Source: Candidatus Eiseniibacteriota bacterium
GTDB taxonomy: Bacteria; Eisenbacteria; RBG-16-71-46
Assembly (NCBI GenBank): GCA_016215625.1
Contig: JACRIW010000031.1
Location: 54,642 to 118,641, forward strand
Direction: 5' to 3'
Length of the DNA stretch: 64,000 bases
Positions within the stretch are counted from its first letter, which is position 1. Every line of letters begins with the position of its first letter. A model generated the notes under the pieces. It ran no database searches and was not told where the DNA came from. It worked only from the letters and a program-made list of their open reading frames with translations. Below, one piece after another: positions 34,138-44,800 of the stretch. The position numbers and the translations under genes are program-made.

Positions 34138-36399
34138 CTACTGCACGCCCTCGAGCGTGCCCGCCGCGCGGCCGAGCGCGTCGGTGATCGGCGCCACGCC
34201 ACGCGCGTACGCGCGCGGGTCGCGGTCGAGCACCGCCTGGCCGAGACGCGGCAGCGGCACGGGCGCGTAGCCCGTGTTCAGGCCCGGCGCGTACAGCTCG
34301 TGGCGGAACCACTCGCGACCCGGCAGCCCCGTGCCGACGAACCCGCGCTCGGCGCTCATGAGCGCGCGGTTGATCCCCTCTGGGCCCGCCGCCGGCCAGA
34401 GCTCCTTGCCCGCGAGCACGGCGTCGCAGCGCTTCTCGAGCGAGAACGCCGCGTTGCGCAGGCGCGCCGCCGCCTGCCTGGCGAGCGCGAGCGTCGCGTT
34501 GAAGCGCAGCGAGTCGGGACGGCCCGCGCCGGCGTCGTCCGCGCGCTCCTCGATCGCGAGCATCTCCTCGTACGCGAACTCGGCCGTGTTCGTGTAGCGC
34601 AGCGGCACGATCTCGGCGTCGGCCAGGCGCATCGCGACGCGCGACCACAGTTCGGTCATCGCCGAGTGCAGTGCGTACGTCGGGTCGAGCACGCGGTCCA
34701 CGTACTCGAAGTCGTCGTACATCGAGTGATACGCGCCCTGCAGGCCGGAGAACGCGAAGTCGAGGCACGGCACGCCGAGGTGATCCACGAACACGGTGTA
34801 GTCCGAACCGCTGCCGAGCGAGGGCAGCTGCCACTCGAACGGCTTCACCTGCTCGCCGCGGTTGCGGCGCAGGCGGTTCTGGCGCGACCACTCGGCGCGG
34901 CCTTCCGACCATGCGCGGTCCATCATCGTGTTCCACAGCGCGCGGTTCTGCGACGGGTCGCGCACGTCGCGCGCCACCTCGAGCACGAGATCGCGCAGCG
35001 CGTGGCTGCCGCCCGCGCGCAGGTCCTTGCCGCTCACGGCCGCGTCCACGTTCACGTACGCGACGGCGTTCGCGCGCAGGTCGGCGGCGTTCGCCTCCGC
35101 CCACTCGGTCGAGCCGAGCAGGCCGTACTCCTCGCCGTCCCACGAGCACAGCACGATCGAGCGCCGCGGCTTCCAGCCGGTCGTCTTCGCGAGCGTGCCG
35201 AGCGAGCGTGCGAGCTCGAGCATGCAGATCGTGCCGCTGTTCGGGTCGACCGCGCCGTACGTCCACGCGTCGCGGTGATTGCCGAGCAGCACCTTCTGCT
35301 CGGGGTGCTCGCGGCCCGTCATGGTCGCGATCACGTTCCAGATCGGGCGAATCGCGTAGTCCTGCTCGACCGCGAGGTGCACCTTCGCGGCGCCCGGGCC
35401 CGCGTGGTACGTGAACGGGAGCGCGCCCTGCCAGCCCTTCGGCGCCTGCGGACCTTCGAGCGTCGCGAGGATCTTTCGCGCCTCGCCCCACGAGACGGGC
35501 AGCGACGGGATGCGCGGGATGCCGCGCACGTCGCTCATGGGCAGGCGCGCGAGCTTGCCGTTGCTCTGCCCGCTCGCCCAGCCCGGGGTCGTCGGGTCGC
35601 CGGGGCCTTCGGACAGGAACTGCACGCTGCCGCGCTGCAGCGCGTCGGCGGGACGGCCGGCGCCGCGCGGGTATTCGTCGGCCTGCGCGAAACCGTCGTC
35701 GGCAGGATCGCTGTAGATGAGCACGCCCGCCGCGCCCGCGCGCTCGGCGTTGCGGACCTTGAGCCCGCGGAAGTTCTTCCCGTAGCGCACGAGCGCGATG
35801 CGTCCGCGCACGCTGATGCCCATGGCGGCGAGCTTCGCGAAGTCGTCCACGTCGCCGTAGTTCGCGTACACGACCTGCGCGGTCACGTCGCCCGATGCGC
35901 CGTAGCCGTGGAACGCGTCGAACACGCCCGCGTCGTGCGCGTCCTTGTCCCACGCCGCGCCGGTCTCGCGCACGGCGAGCTTCTCGCCGGTCGGCTCGAC
36001 CAGCTCGAGCTTCACGCTCTTCGGCCAGTTCAGCAGCACCGGGATCTCGACGATCTTCGCGTCCCAGCCGTACGCGGCGAGCCGGTCACGCACGTACTCG
36101 GCGGTCGCGCGGTCACCGGGCGTGCCGGCCACGTGCGCGTCCTCGGTGAGGATGCGCAGGTGGCGGCGCAGCGTGTCGGGCCGGATCACCAGCGCGGCGC
36201 GGCGCTCGCGCGCGAGCTGCGCGTCGAGGCTGTCGTGCGAGAAGCCGGTCATGCCGACCGGCGGCGCGATGTCGCCCGGCGCGCTCTCGAGCACGCCCAT
36301 GAACGGGTGCAGGTCGGCTTCGACGCTGCACGCCTCGGGCGAGGCGGCGGCGAACGGCAGCGCGGCCACGACGGACGCGGCCAGGATCCAGCGCTTCAT
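34138..36399 (-). CDS. M28 peptidase, glutamate carboxypeptidase II (PSMA)-like
   Basis: 753 residues with a signal peptide (MKRWILAASVVAALPFAAA). It has a PA (protease-associated) insert, the M28 zinc core and a C-terminal dimerisation domain like that of transferrin receptor and PSMA. Zinc ligands are visible: His375 in GNHRDAW, Asp385 in AVDPNSG, Glu423/Glu424 in WDGEEYG, and His in YHSMYDDF. These enzymes remove C-terminal residues from peptides, folate polyglutamates or similar. The ATG at 36399 starts the signal peptide; a longer frame adds 18 residues. Periplasmic or secreted. Confidence 0.94.
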   Translation of the reverse strand: MKRWILAASVVAALPFAAASPEACSVEADLHPFMGVLESAPGDIAPPVGMTGFSHDSLDAQLARERRAALVIRPDTLRRHLRILTEDAHVAGTPGDRATAEYVRDRLAAYGWDAKIVEIPVLLNWPKSVKLELVEPTGEKLAVRETGAAWDKDAHDAGVFDAFHGYGASGDVTAQVVYANYGDVDDFAKLAAMGISVRGRIALVRYGKNFRGLKVRNAERAGAAGVLIYSDPADDGFAQADEYPRGAGRPADALQRGSVQFLSEGPGDPTTPGWASGQSNGKLARLPMSDVRGIPRIPSLPVSWGEARKILATLEGPQAPKGWQGALPFTYHAGPGAAKVHLAVEQDYAIRPIWNVIATMTGREHPEQKVLLGNHRDAWTYGAVDPNSGTICMLELARSLGTLAKTTGWKPRRSIVLCSWDGEEYGLLGSTEWAEANAADLRANAVAYVNVDAAVSGKDLRAGGSHALRDLVLEVARDVRDPSQNRALWNTMMDRAWSEGRAEWSRQNRLRRNRGEQVKPFEWQLPSLGSGSDYTVFVDHLGVPCLDFAFSGLQGAYHSMYDDFEYVDRVLDPTYALHSAMTELWSRVAMRLADAEIVPLRYTNTAEFAYEEMLAIEERADDAGAGRPDSLRFNATLALARQAAARLRNAAFSLEKRCDAVLAGKELWPAAGPEGINRALMSAERGFVGTGLPGREWFRHELYAPGLNTGYAPVPLPRLGQAVLDRDPRAYARGVAPITDALGRAAGTLEGVQ

Positions 36400-36472
36400 G
36401 ACGGCTCTCCGGGGCGGGTGAGAAGTGTGGCGAAGAAAGAGAGCGGCGAGCATACGGGCGAGGCGAGGGCGG

Positions 36473-37318
36473 TCAACCCCTCAAACTCACGAGCACCCCC
36501 GCCGCGATCACGAGCAGCGCGCCGGCCGCCTGGTGCCATTCGGGCACCGAGTGGAAGAGCGCGACCTCGAACAGGTACGTCATCACGACGCCGCTGTATG
36601 CGACCGCCGAGAGTGTCGCGGCGCGGCCGCGGGCGTAGGCACGGCCCACGAACACCTGGCCGAAGCCGCCGGAGAGCGCCGCGATCGCGAGCGGCAGGTA
36701 GGCTCGCGGCTGCACGGGCTTGAGCTCCGGCAGCGCGACGAGCAGCGTGGCGCAGCCGGCGAAGAGCGACATGTGCAGCGCGATCGCCTCGCTGCTCTCG
36801 TGCGGACCCATGCGGCGCAGGCGCAGCAGCGCGAGCGCGTAGCTCACCGCGCCGAGCAGCACGACCGGTCCGGCGCCGCCGCTCCACCGGAACTGCGCGC
36901 CGAGCAGCACCGCGACGCCGACGAAGCCGACCGCGACGCCCGCCCACACCGGGCCGCGGACCTTCTCGCGCAGCACCGGGCCCGAGAGCATCGCCACCCA
37001 CAGCGGCGTGGTCGCGTACAGGGTCGTCGCATCACCGACCGAGATCTGCTTCGTGCCGAGCGCGCTGAACAGCGCGAGCGCGCCACCGGTGCCGAAGGCC
37101 GACCGCAGCCACGCGTTCTTCTGGTCGGTCACGCGCAGCGACTTGCCCTGCAGCCGCGCGGACACGATCGCGACGATCGCGCCGCCGAAGAACCGCGCGG
37201 CGGCGATCTCCGCCCACGGCAGCTGGCCCGCGCCCGCGCGCGTCGCGAGCCGCATGCCGGTGTACGACAGCTCCGACAGCAGCAGCCAGCCGACGCCGTT
37301 GCGGAGCAGGGCGCGCAC
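36473..37318 (-). CDS. EamA/DMT-superfamily transporter
   Basis: 281 residues with about ten helices in two EamA halves (ISVGDATTLYATTPLWVAML in the first half; AALSGGFGQVFVGRAYARG and LFEVALFHSVPEWHQAAGALLVI in the second). It is a likely exporter of small metabolites. The start is a GTG at 37318, 15 bases after the stop of the YhaN-like gene, so it is probably the last gene of that operon; a link in function is not evident. Confidence 0.88.
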   Translation of the reverse strand: MRALLRNGVGWLLLSELSYTGMRLATRAGAGQLPWAEIAAARFFGGAIVAIVSARLQGKSLRVTDQKNAWLRSAFGTGGALALFSALGTKQISVGDATTLYATTPLWVAMLSGPVLREKVRGPVWAGVAVGFVGVAVLLGAQFRWSGGAGPVVLLGAVSYALALLRLRRMGPHESSEAIALHMSLFAGCATLLVALPELKPVQPRAYLPLAIAALSGGFGQVFVGRAYARGRAATLSAVAYSGVVMTYLFEVALFHSVPEWHQAAGALLVIAAGVLVSLRG

Positions 37319-37333
37319 CGCGCGCGACCGTCG

Positions 37334-40222
37334 CTACGCGCGCGCGGACGCGGAAGCGTTCGCGCGCAGGTCGAGCCAGTGCACGCGATCCGCGAAGATC
37401 TCGGGATCGCGCGTGCGCAGCTCCTGGTGTCGGCCGCGGTGGCAGGTCACGACGAGCACCTGGTGACCGGCGCCGAAGCCCTGCACGAGCGCGCGCATGG
37501 ACTTCTCGAGACGCTCGTCGTCGGACGTGGCGAAGGCGTCGTCGAGCAGCAGCGGCAGCGGCTCGGTGCCGCGCGAGAGGAACTCGCTCACGGCGAGACG
37601 CACCGCGAGGTAGAGCTGGTCGCGGGCGCCGCTCGAGAGCTGCAGGTGCGCCTTGCCGCGCGTCACCTGCGGGCCGCCGTCCATCTGCACGGAGAAGTCG
37701 AGATCCTCGCCGAAGCGCAGCTGCTCGACGCGCGTGCCGAACTGCGCCAGCACCTCGCCCACGCGCACGTTGAGGAAGTCCGCCCAGCGGCGGTGCGTGT
37801 CGGTCGCGACCTTCTGGATCGTCGCGCGCGCGATCTCGACCGAGCGCTTGAACGCGCGGGCACGCGCGGCGGCCGCGGCGTAGCGCGCGATCTGCGCCTC
37901 GAGTTCGGGACGGTTCTGCGCGTGACGGCGCCAGGTCTCCTCGACCTCGAGCCGCAGGTCGCTGCGGCGGCGTTGCGTGCTTTCGAGCGTCGCGCGCGCC
38001 TGTTGCGCCTCGGTCTCGATCTCGCCGACCGCGCGCGGCTCCTCGATGCGCGCGCCCGCCGCCTCGAGCTGCTCGAGCGTGGCGCGACGCTGCTCCACTT
38101 CGATGTCCGGCAGGAGGCGCTTGCGCGCGAACGGGATCAGCTCCTCGACGAGCATGTTCCAGCGCGAACGGCTCGCGAGCCGCGCGTGCAGTTCGTCCAC
38201 GTGCTCGGCCCACGAACGCTCGGGGTCGTACGCGAGGCCGGCCGAATGCAGGATGCGCACGGCGCGCTCGCGCAGGCCCGCGACCGCGGCTTCGTCCACC
38301 GCGCGCTCCTTCTCGACCCACTCCCAGCTCTTGTCGAGCTCGGCGAGGCGCTGGCGCGCCTGCAGCGCGCGGCGCGCTTCGTACGCGACGCGTTCGAGCG
38401 TCTCGGGCGTCGGCGAGACGACCGGCAACCCGCGCATGAGCACGAGCGCCTGCTCGTTCACGCCGCGGCGCGTCTCTTCCGTCTGCGCGAGCATCTCCTG
38501 CGCGCGCAGCAGCGGCGCGGAGTCCTCCATCATGCGCGCGTACTCGCCCCAGTGGCGCATGAGGTCCACCGAGTCGCGATAGCCCATGAGGCGCGACAGG
38601 TCGGCGAGCCCGACTTCGTTTTCGGCGCGCTGCGAGCGCAGCTGGTTCAGCCGGCGCTGCGCGTCGGCCAGCTTGCGCAGCGCGACGTCGCGCTCGGCGG
38701 CCTGCGAGCGCGAGGCGATCCCGAGCAGCGCCACGCCGGTGAGCGCCACGAACGCGCCGCCGCCGAGCAGCGCGGCCCACGCGACCTGCGCGCCGTGCGT
38801 CGCGAACACCACGCCACCGGCGATCGCCGCGCCCGCGCCGAGCGCGGTCACGATCCACGCGGGCACGCGGCGGCGGTTGCGCTCGCCGTCCACCGCGCGC
38901 AGCGTCTCCGTCGCCGCGGTGCGCTCCTGTTCGAGCGCCGCGACTTCGGTCTGGAAGGCGAGGTTCAGGTCGCTCTGCTGGCGGAGCAGCTTCTGGTGCT
39001 CGTCGGGCAGCGCGCTGAAGCGCGCGGTGAGGAACTGGATGCGCTCGGGCTCGTAGCCCTGCCCCGCGAGCTGGTCGCGCAGCTGGAACACCTGGTGCCG
39101 GTGGTGCGTGTCGTCGAGCGCGACCTGACGCATCTGCGAGGCGAGCGCGACACAGCGGTTCGCCTCCTCCTCGCCGAAGCGTTCGTACGCTTCGAGCCCG
39201 GCGAGTTCGGCCGCGATGCCTTCGCGCTCCTTGGCGAGCTCCTCGCGGCGGCGCGCCTCGAGCGTCTCGAGGTTGCGCTGCGCCTCGTCGAAGCGCGCGA
39301 CGGTGTCGCGCAGGTCGGCCTCGGCGTTCGCCGGCAGCTGGGCGGCGGACGCGAGTCCGGCCGCCTCGTCCTCGAGCTGCTTCAGCTCGGCGAGCTGGCG
39401 GTCGTTCGCCTCGAGTTCGCGGCGCAGCGACGCGGCGATCGCGGACTGGCGTTCGGCGTCGAGCCGGCGCAGCGCCTGCTTGAGCTCTTCTTCCTGCTCG
39501 GCGAGCTGTGCGAGCTGCTCGAGCGGCACGCGCACGAGCGACACCTGGTGGTCGAGCTCGTGCAGTTCGGCCTCGGACAACTGGCGCTTCGCCTCGAGCT
39601 TGTCGATCGCGTTGTCCACCGTGCCGGTGAACTCGAGCTCGGGCGCGTTGTAGCGGCGCAGCGCGTCCTCGAGCACGCGCAGCGCCTCGGACGCGTTCGT
39701 GTCGCCGATGTGCGTGTCGGCCGCGTTCTCGAGCCGCGCGCGCAGCGTGGACGCGCGCCGCGCCTTCTCGTCGCCGGGCACCACGCTGTCCATGTCGCCC
39801 TGGCGCACGAGCGCGCACTTCTCGAACTCCGCGGCGTCGAGCCCGAGCAGCGCCTGCCCGATCGAGCCTTCCTCGCGCCCCGTGACGAACTCGGACGTGA
39901 CCTCGCGGCCCGCGCCGTCGAACACCGTGACCGTGCCGCGCTCGAAGTCGCGCGCGATGCGCAGCCGCCGGCCCGTCACCTCGACCTCGAGCTCCACGCG
40001 GAACTCGCCGCCCTGCCACGGGCGCCAGCGCTCGAGCGGCGTGAGCACGCGGTGCGAGCGGCGGTCGTCCTCGAGTCCGTACAGCGCGGCGGCGATCGCG
40101 GCGAGCAGCGACGACTTGCCGCGCTCGTTGTCGTCCACGACGACGTTCACCTTGTTGGGCGCGAACGACCATTCGCCGCGCAGCGGGCCGAAGCCCTTCA
40201 CGTCGAGCTTGAGCAGCTTCAT
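37334..40222 (-). CDS. YhaN/SbcC-like coiled-coil ATPase
   Basis: 962 residues. Walker A is NERGKSS (Lys36), the ABC-type signature LSSGARDQLYLAVRLAV and Walker B PLLLDDAFATSDDERL are near the C-terminus, and long coiled coils fill the middle. Two hydrophobic stretches (VPAWIVTALGAGAAIAGGVV and AALLGGGAFVALTGVALLGI) interrupt them, as in YhaN proteins, which suggests a membrane link. It overlaps by four bases with the nuclease gene upstream. The pair resembles SbcCD/Rad50-Mre11, which process DNA ends and hairpins; the exact task of YhaN/YhaO is not established. Confidence 0.9.
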   Translation of the reverse strand: MKLLKLDVKGFGPLRGEWSFAPNKVNVVVDDNERGKSSLLAAIAAALYGLEDDRRSHRVLTPLERWRPWQGGEFRVELEVEVTGRRLRIARDFERGTVTVFDGAGREVTSEFVTGREEGSIGQALLGLDAAEFEKCALVRQGDMDSVVPGDEKARRASTLRARLENAADTHIGDTNASEALRVLEDALRRYNAPELEFTGTVDNAIDKLEAKRQLSEAELHELDHQVSLVRVPLEQLAQLAEQEEELKQALRRLDAERQSAIAASLRRELEANDRQLAELKQLEDEAAGLASAAQLPANAEADLRDTVARFDEAQRNLETLEARRREELAKEREGIAAELAGLEAYERFGEEEANRCVALASQMRQVALDDTHHRHQVFQLRDQLAGQGYEPERIQFLTARFSALPDEHQKLLRQQSDLNLAFQTEVAALEQERTAATETLRAVDGERNRRRVPAWIVTALGAGAAIAGGVVFATHGAQVAWAALLGGGAFVALTGVALLGIASRSQAAERDVALRKLADAQRRLNQLRSQRAENEVGLADLSRLMGYRDSVDLMRHWGEYARMMEDSAPLLRAQEMLAQTEETRRGVNEQALVLMRGLPVVSPTPETLERVAYEARRALQARQRLAELDKSWEWVEKERAVDEAAVAGLRERAVRILHSAGLAYDPERSWAEHVDELHARLASRSRWNMLVEELIPFARKRLLPDIEVEQRRATLEQLEAAGARIEEPRAVGEIETEAQQARATLESTQRRRSDLRLEVEETWRRHAQNRPELEAQIARYAAAAARARAFKRSVEIARATIQKVATDTHRRWADFLNVRVGEVLAQFGTRVEQLRFGEDLDFSVQMDGGPQVTRGKAHLQLSSGARDQLYLAVRLAVSEFLSRGTEPLPLLLDDAFATSDDERLEKSMRALVQGFGAGHQVLVVTCHRGRHQELRTRDPEIFADRVHWLDLRANASASARA

Positions 40223-41460
40223 CCGGCCACCTCTTCCCAGGCCGGCGAGACTTCGCGCAGCTTGAACGCGTCGAGTCCGTGGAAGAGCGCGCGCTCGAGT
40301 TCGGCGCGCGCGGCCGGATCGGTCGCGGCGTCCATCTGCGCGAGCAGTTCGCGCGCGAAGCGCTCTTCGGTCGTCTTGCCCTCGCCTTCGCGGTAGCGCG
40401 ACAGGTCGTAGTCGGGCCGCAGCGCGGAAGCGTCCCAGCGCAGGTGGAACACGCGGTTGCGCAGGTCGGCGCCCGGCCCGGTCCAGCGCACGCCGGCCGG
40501 CAGCCGGCCCGTGAGCGTGACCGAGGCGAAGTCCATCTCGCCGGCGCCCACGACGTCGAGCGCCTTGAGGATGCGGCGGTCGATCTGGTCGGCGCTCGCG
40601 GCGCCACCCACGTCCGTGGTGACCACGCACACGCGGCGGCGGTCGAGTTCGATCGGTTCGACTTCGACGAACGGCAGGCGGTGGCCGTACTCGATGCGCA
40701 CTTCGACCGCGCCGTGCGAGCCCGTCTCGGTGTAGTCGAGCGCGACCGCGGAGCCCGCGTACGCGAGCCGGGCGCCGGCGGACTTCACGCCTTCGGTGAG
40801 CGGCTGCTCGATGCGCGAGGGCGCGTGGTAATGACCGACGGCGTGATAGACGAACGGTGACGACGCGACTTCGGCGTCGGAGAACGGCGCCGTCATCTTC
40901 TGTGCGGGCGGGCACTGTCCTTCGCGCGAGCCGTGGAAGAGCGCGATTTCGAAGCCCATCGGGTCCGTGCCCGTGACCGGTGCGAGCAGGTGCGACGCGA
41001 GTGGCCGGTCGGTGCTTTCGACGCCCGACGTGAAGCAGCGTCCCCACACGCGCACGCCCGGCAGGCGCGGCACCGGCTTGCTCGTCCATTCCGGCGAATC
41101 GAACACGTGCACGTGATCCGGCCACGCGATACCGCGCGCCTGCAGGAGCCGCGCATTCCAAGCCGCGTTGTCCTGCGAGGCCGGGTCGTGGTTACCCGGC
41201 GCGACGTACACCGGCGGGCACCCGTTGACCCCGAAGACCTTGATCGCGAACGTGAGCAGCGCCGCGTCCACCTGCGTGGAGTCGAACACGTCACCCGGCA
41301 CGAGGATGCCGTGGACGCCGCGTTCGATCGCCTGGGAGACGCACAGTTCGAGCGCGCGCTGCTGGTCACGCCGGCGTTCTTCGCGCCGATCCCCCGGCAA
41401 CCATGCGAACGGGCGGCCGAGGTGGAGATCCGAGACTTGCAGGAACCGGGCGAGAGCCAT
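40219..41460 (-). CDS. YhaO/SbcD-like metallophosphatase nuclease
   Basis: 413 residues. Calcineurin-like phosphoesterase motifs are in order: QVSDLHLGRPF, LVPGDVFDS, VAPGNHDPAS, FHGSREG and VGHYHAPS. The C-terminal part (DYDLSRYREGEGKTTEERFAREL) is the partner-binding region. First gene of the operon with the YhaN-like ATPase; the ATG at 40222 of that gene overlaps this stop. Predicted Mn-dependent DNA nuclease in the cytoplasm. Confidence 0.92.
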   Translation of the reverse strand: MALARFLQVSDLHLGRPFAWLPGDRREERRRDQQRALELCVSQAIERGVHGILVPGDVFDSTQVDAALLTFAIKVFGVNGCPPVYVAPGNHDPASQDNAAWNARLLQARGIAWPDHVHVFDSPEWTSKPVPRLPGVRVWGRCFTSGVESTDRPLASHLLAPVTGTDPMGFEIALFHGSREGQCPPAQKMTAPFSDAEVASSPFVYHAVGHYHAPSRIEQPLTEGVKSAGARLAYAGSAVALDYTETGSHGAVEVRIEYGHRLPFVEVEPIELDRRRVCVVTTDVGGAASADQIDRRILKALDVVGAGEMDFASVTLTGRLPAGVRWTGPGADLRNRVFHLRWDASALRPDYDLSRYREGEGKTTEERFARELLAQMDAATDPAARAELERALFHGLDAFKLREVSPAWEEVAG

Positions 41461-41820
41461 TTCGGCGTGCGTCCTTGCGCTGGGGAAGGCCTTCCGAGGC
41501 GTTCAATTGAGCCGCCGCAAGTTAGCCCCCGGCCGATGACGCCGCAAGCCACACGAGAGAGGAGCCGAATCACTTCACCCGAGCCGCGCGCACTCCCTCG
41601 GTCGAGCCGCGCCCGGAGGGTCAGGGGGCCTGCAGCGGGACTCTGAGGCCTGCGGAGCCGAGGAGGGCGGGAGCAGGACTCAGCGTCAGCGAGGCGGAGC
41701 AGGATGCGGAGCCGAGCGGCCGCGAAAGGCCCCCTGAGCCGCAGGGTGAGGCGATGCAGGAGGAGTCGAGTTCACGGTAGAAGAACAGGTGACGCGACGC
41801 GGGAGAAGTCGAACTCGCCA
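41461..41820. other. Intergenic region with inverted and direct repeats
   Basis: TCAGGGGGCC (41621-41630) is repeated inverted and exact at 41728-41737. Between them GCGGAGCCGAG occurs twice (near 41654 and 41716) and GGAGCAGGA-type units recur. No gene is supported; a short minus-strand open frame across it (41621-41824) is Ser/Leu-rich and looks like an artefact of the repeats. Confidence 0.5.
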
Positions 41821-44800
41821 TCACTCACCCAACGCCACGAACGCCCCCCAGAGCCGCGGATCCCCCGCCCGCCCGTTCGTGCGCAGCCACGAGAGCACCC
41901 GGCGCGACGCCGTCCGGACCGCCAGCGCCGTCGGCTCGCCACGGCCGAAGTGCGCCTCGTAGAGCGACTGCATCCAGACCCGGCTCGCGTCGTCGTCCAC
42001 CGGCAGCAAGCTCATCACCAGCGTGCGCACCCCCGCCTGGCGCGCCGCGCGCGGCAGCCCGAACACGCCCTCCCAGGCCTGCACCTGCCCCATCCCGCTC
42101 TCGCATCCCGACAGCACCAGCCACTCGACCCCGTCGAGCCGCATCCCCGCCAGCTCTTCCGCCGTGAGCAGCCCGTCCTCGGCGCCGGCCGCGCTGCCTG
42201 CGCCCGCTGCGCCGGCCTCGCGCCAGCGGTTCGCGTTCGCGAGCGCGATCCCCGAGAACACCAGCGGATTGCGCGCGAGCACGTCCGCCGCGGCAGCGCC
42301 GTTCGCGCAGTCCGCGCCCAGGAAGAACGCGTGCGTCGCCAGGTGCACGACGCGCCGGCCCGGGGCCTGGCGTTTGAACGCCTCTTCGTTCGCCGCTGCG
42401 CCCGTCAGCAGCGTGACGCGCGTCGTGTCGCGCGTGAAGCGGCGGCCGAGCGCGCTCACCGCGCGCGCCTCGCCCAGTGAGGCCGGCAGCGGCGCGAAGC
42501 GTTCCTCGAAGAACGAGCGGCACGACGGCAGCACGCTGCGCCGGACCGGCGTCGCGCTCGCGAGCTGCGGCTGCGGCGAATCGCCGTAGTCGAGACCACC
42601 GAACGCCAGCAGGCCCTCGCCCGGCGCGCGGGCCGGCACGAACAGGTCGCGTTCGCTCGGCAGCCGGTGCAGCACGAACGGTTCGTCGACCAGCCAGTGA
42701 TCGCGGCCCGACGGCAGCGCGTACCAGTTGATCTTCTGGAGCTCGCCGTCCGGCACCACGTACACCTGCGTCCGTCCGCGCAGCGCCGCCACGACCGGGT
42801 CCCACGCCAGCGCGCGCAGCTTCTCGCCCGCCGCGCGCGCCGCAGGCGAGTCGCCGCCCGCGAGCAGCGCCTTGCGGTACGCCGCGACCGCCGCGTCGAG
42901 CGACTCCGCCGGCGCCAGCTCGATCGCGTCCGGCGCGCTCTCGCCGCCGCGCAGCACGAACGCCGCGTAAGTCTCGCGCGCGACCCAGCCGAAACGCTTG
43001 GAATCGGCGCGGTCGTAGCGCGGAAATCTCGAATAGCTGACCAGCACACCGTCCGCTCCGAGACGCGCGGCCGCGCCCTCCGCCGTGATCGAATCCGTCG
43101 CGAAGTGCGTAGCCGCCGCACCGAGCTCGCGATGACGAAGCACCGTGCGCAGGCTGTCGCGGCGCGCCGATTGTTCGCGCGTGTCGGGTGCTCGCAGTGC
43201 AGCGAGCACCTGATTCGCGAGGTCCCGCCGCATCTTGCCCAGTTCGAGCCCCTCGCTCGTCGTGTCGGCCTGTGCGCGCACACGCGCGAGCATGGACTCG
43301 AGCACGAGCCCGCGGCTGCGCGCCGTCATCTCCCACGCGCCTGCTCGACGCGCCGCGGTCTCGGGTCCGGTGCGCAGGGCGAGCGTGGTGACGAGCCCGT
43401 GGACGTTTCGCCGGTTGTTCGCGAAGTTCAAGGCATCGGCGTCCGGCAGCCACGGCGCGGTCTCCTCGACGACCTGCCGGCGCAGCCGGCCTGCCTCCCA
43501 GCCCATCGCGAACGCTTCGTCCTCACGTCCGCGCCAGAACTCGAAGAGCGCCATGCTCTCGCGCACGAGCGCCACGTCCTCGCGCTCGCCGCTGTCGTTC
43601 ACCTCGAAGGGCCGAAGCGCGCGCCGGTACCACAACTCCGCCTGGGCCGTGTCCCCGAGCGCACGCGAGGCGCGCGCGGCGAGGAACGCCGGAAAGCTGC
43701 AGAGGCGGAACGCCTCGCCGTCGCGGTCACGGTAGGCCTTCCAGACGGCTGCGAAGTCCTCGCGGGCGACGCGGACCTGCCCCGCCTCCGCGATGGACTG
43801 CGCGATGTTCATGCGCATGACGTTCGGGTCGTTCGTGAACGTCGCCGGCAGCTTCTGCGAAAGCTCGACTGCGCGGCGCCAGCACTCCATGCCACGCGCC
43901 ACACCCGCCGAATCGCGCGGCGTGAACCACATGTTGCCGAGATCGATCCAGCTGTTCAGCTCGCGGATGTTGTCGGTGCCGTTCCAGCGCTGCGAGAGCG
44001 CGAGCGCCTGCTCGAGCACCTCGCGGCCGTGGTCCCAGCGGCGCAGGAAGTAGTCGATGCGCCCGTTGAAGTAGAACAGGCTCCACGCCCCCGCCAGATG
44101 GTCCATGCCGCGCGCGCGCAGCGCCGTGCGCACGCTGTCGAACTTCTCGGCCGCCGCAGGCAGGCGCGCGGGATCGCGAAGGCCCGCGACCGACCGGCCG
44201 AGCACGAACAAGGATCGCTCGTCGAGCAACCCGATCGCGGCTTCCGCGCGGGCGGCGGCTTCGAGCTTGTGCCGCTCGCCGAGCGGAGCGTCGGCGAACG
44301 CCTCGAGCGTGCCCTGCAGCACGAGCGACTGCGCGGCCTCGGCCTCCTGCCGCGGCGTCGCGAGCTCGGCGGCCTTCACGGACGCCGACAGTCGACGCAC
44401 GGCTTCCGTCACCTTCCCCTCGGACCACGCGAGCTGACCGGAGAGCCGCAGCTGGCGGTGACGCAGCGGGGCGGCCGCGTCGCCGATCGCGACCGCGATC
44501 GAATCCGCGCGCGCAAGCTCCGCGCGCGGCTCGTCCAGGCCTTCGACCAGCAGCGCTTCGGCGAGCGCGAGCTGCGCCTCGTAGCGCAACAGGGGCTCGC
44601 GCACGCGCGCGGAATCCATGCGCGCGATCGCGGTGCGCAGCGAGGCCGCCGACGTGCGCCACATGCCGAGCCGGAACTCGATGCGCGCCGCGGCGACGTC
44701 CGCGCGGGCGATCGTGAGCGCGTCAGCCTTCGCGCGCGCGAGCTGCTCGCGCACGCGCGCGGGGCGCCACAGCCAGGTCGTGTCGCACATGCCCGGCGCT

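Noticed and set aside
36425..40396. Over 1300-codon open frame opposite the DMT and YhaN genes
   Set aside because: Low-complexity Arg/Glu/Leu translation caused by high GC at third positions of the opposite genes.
41621..41824. 67-codon minus-strand open frame
   Set aside because: Ser/Leu-rich, made of the local repeats, no ribosome site or family.
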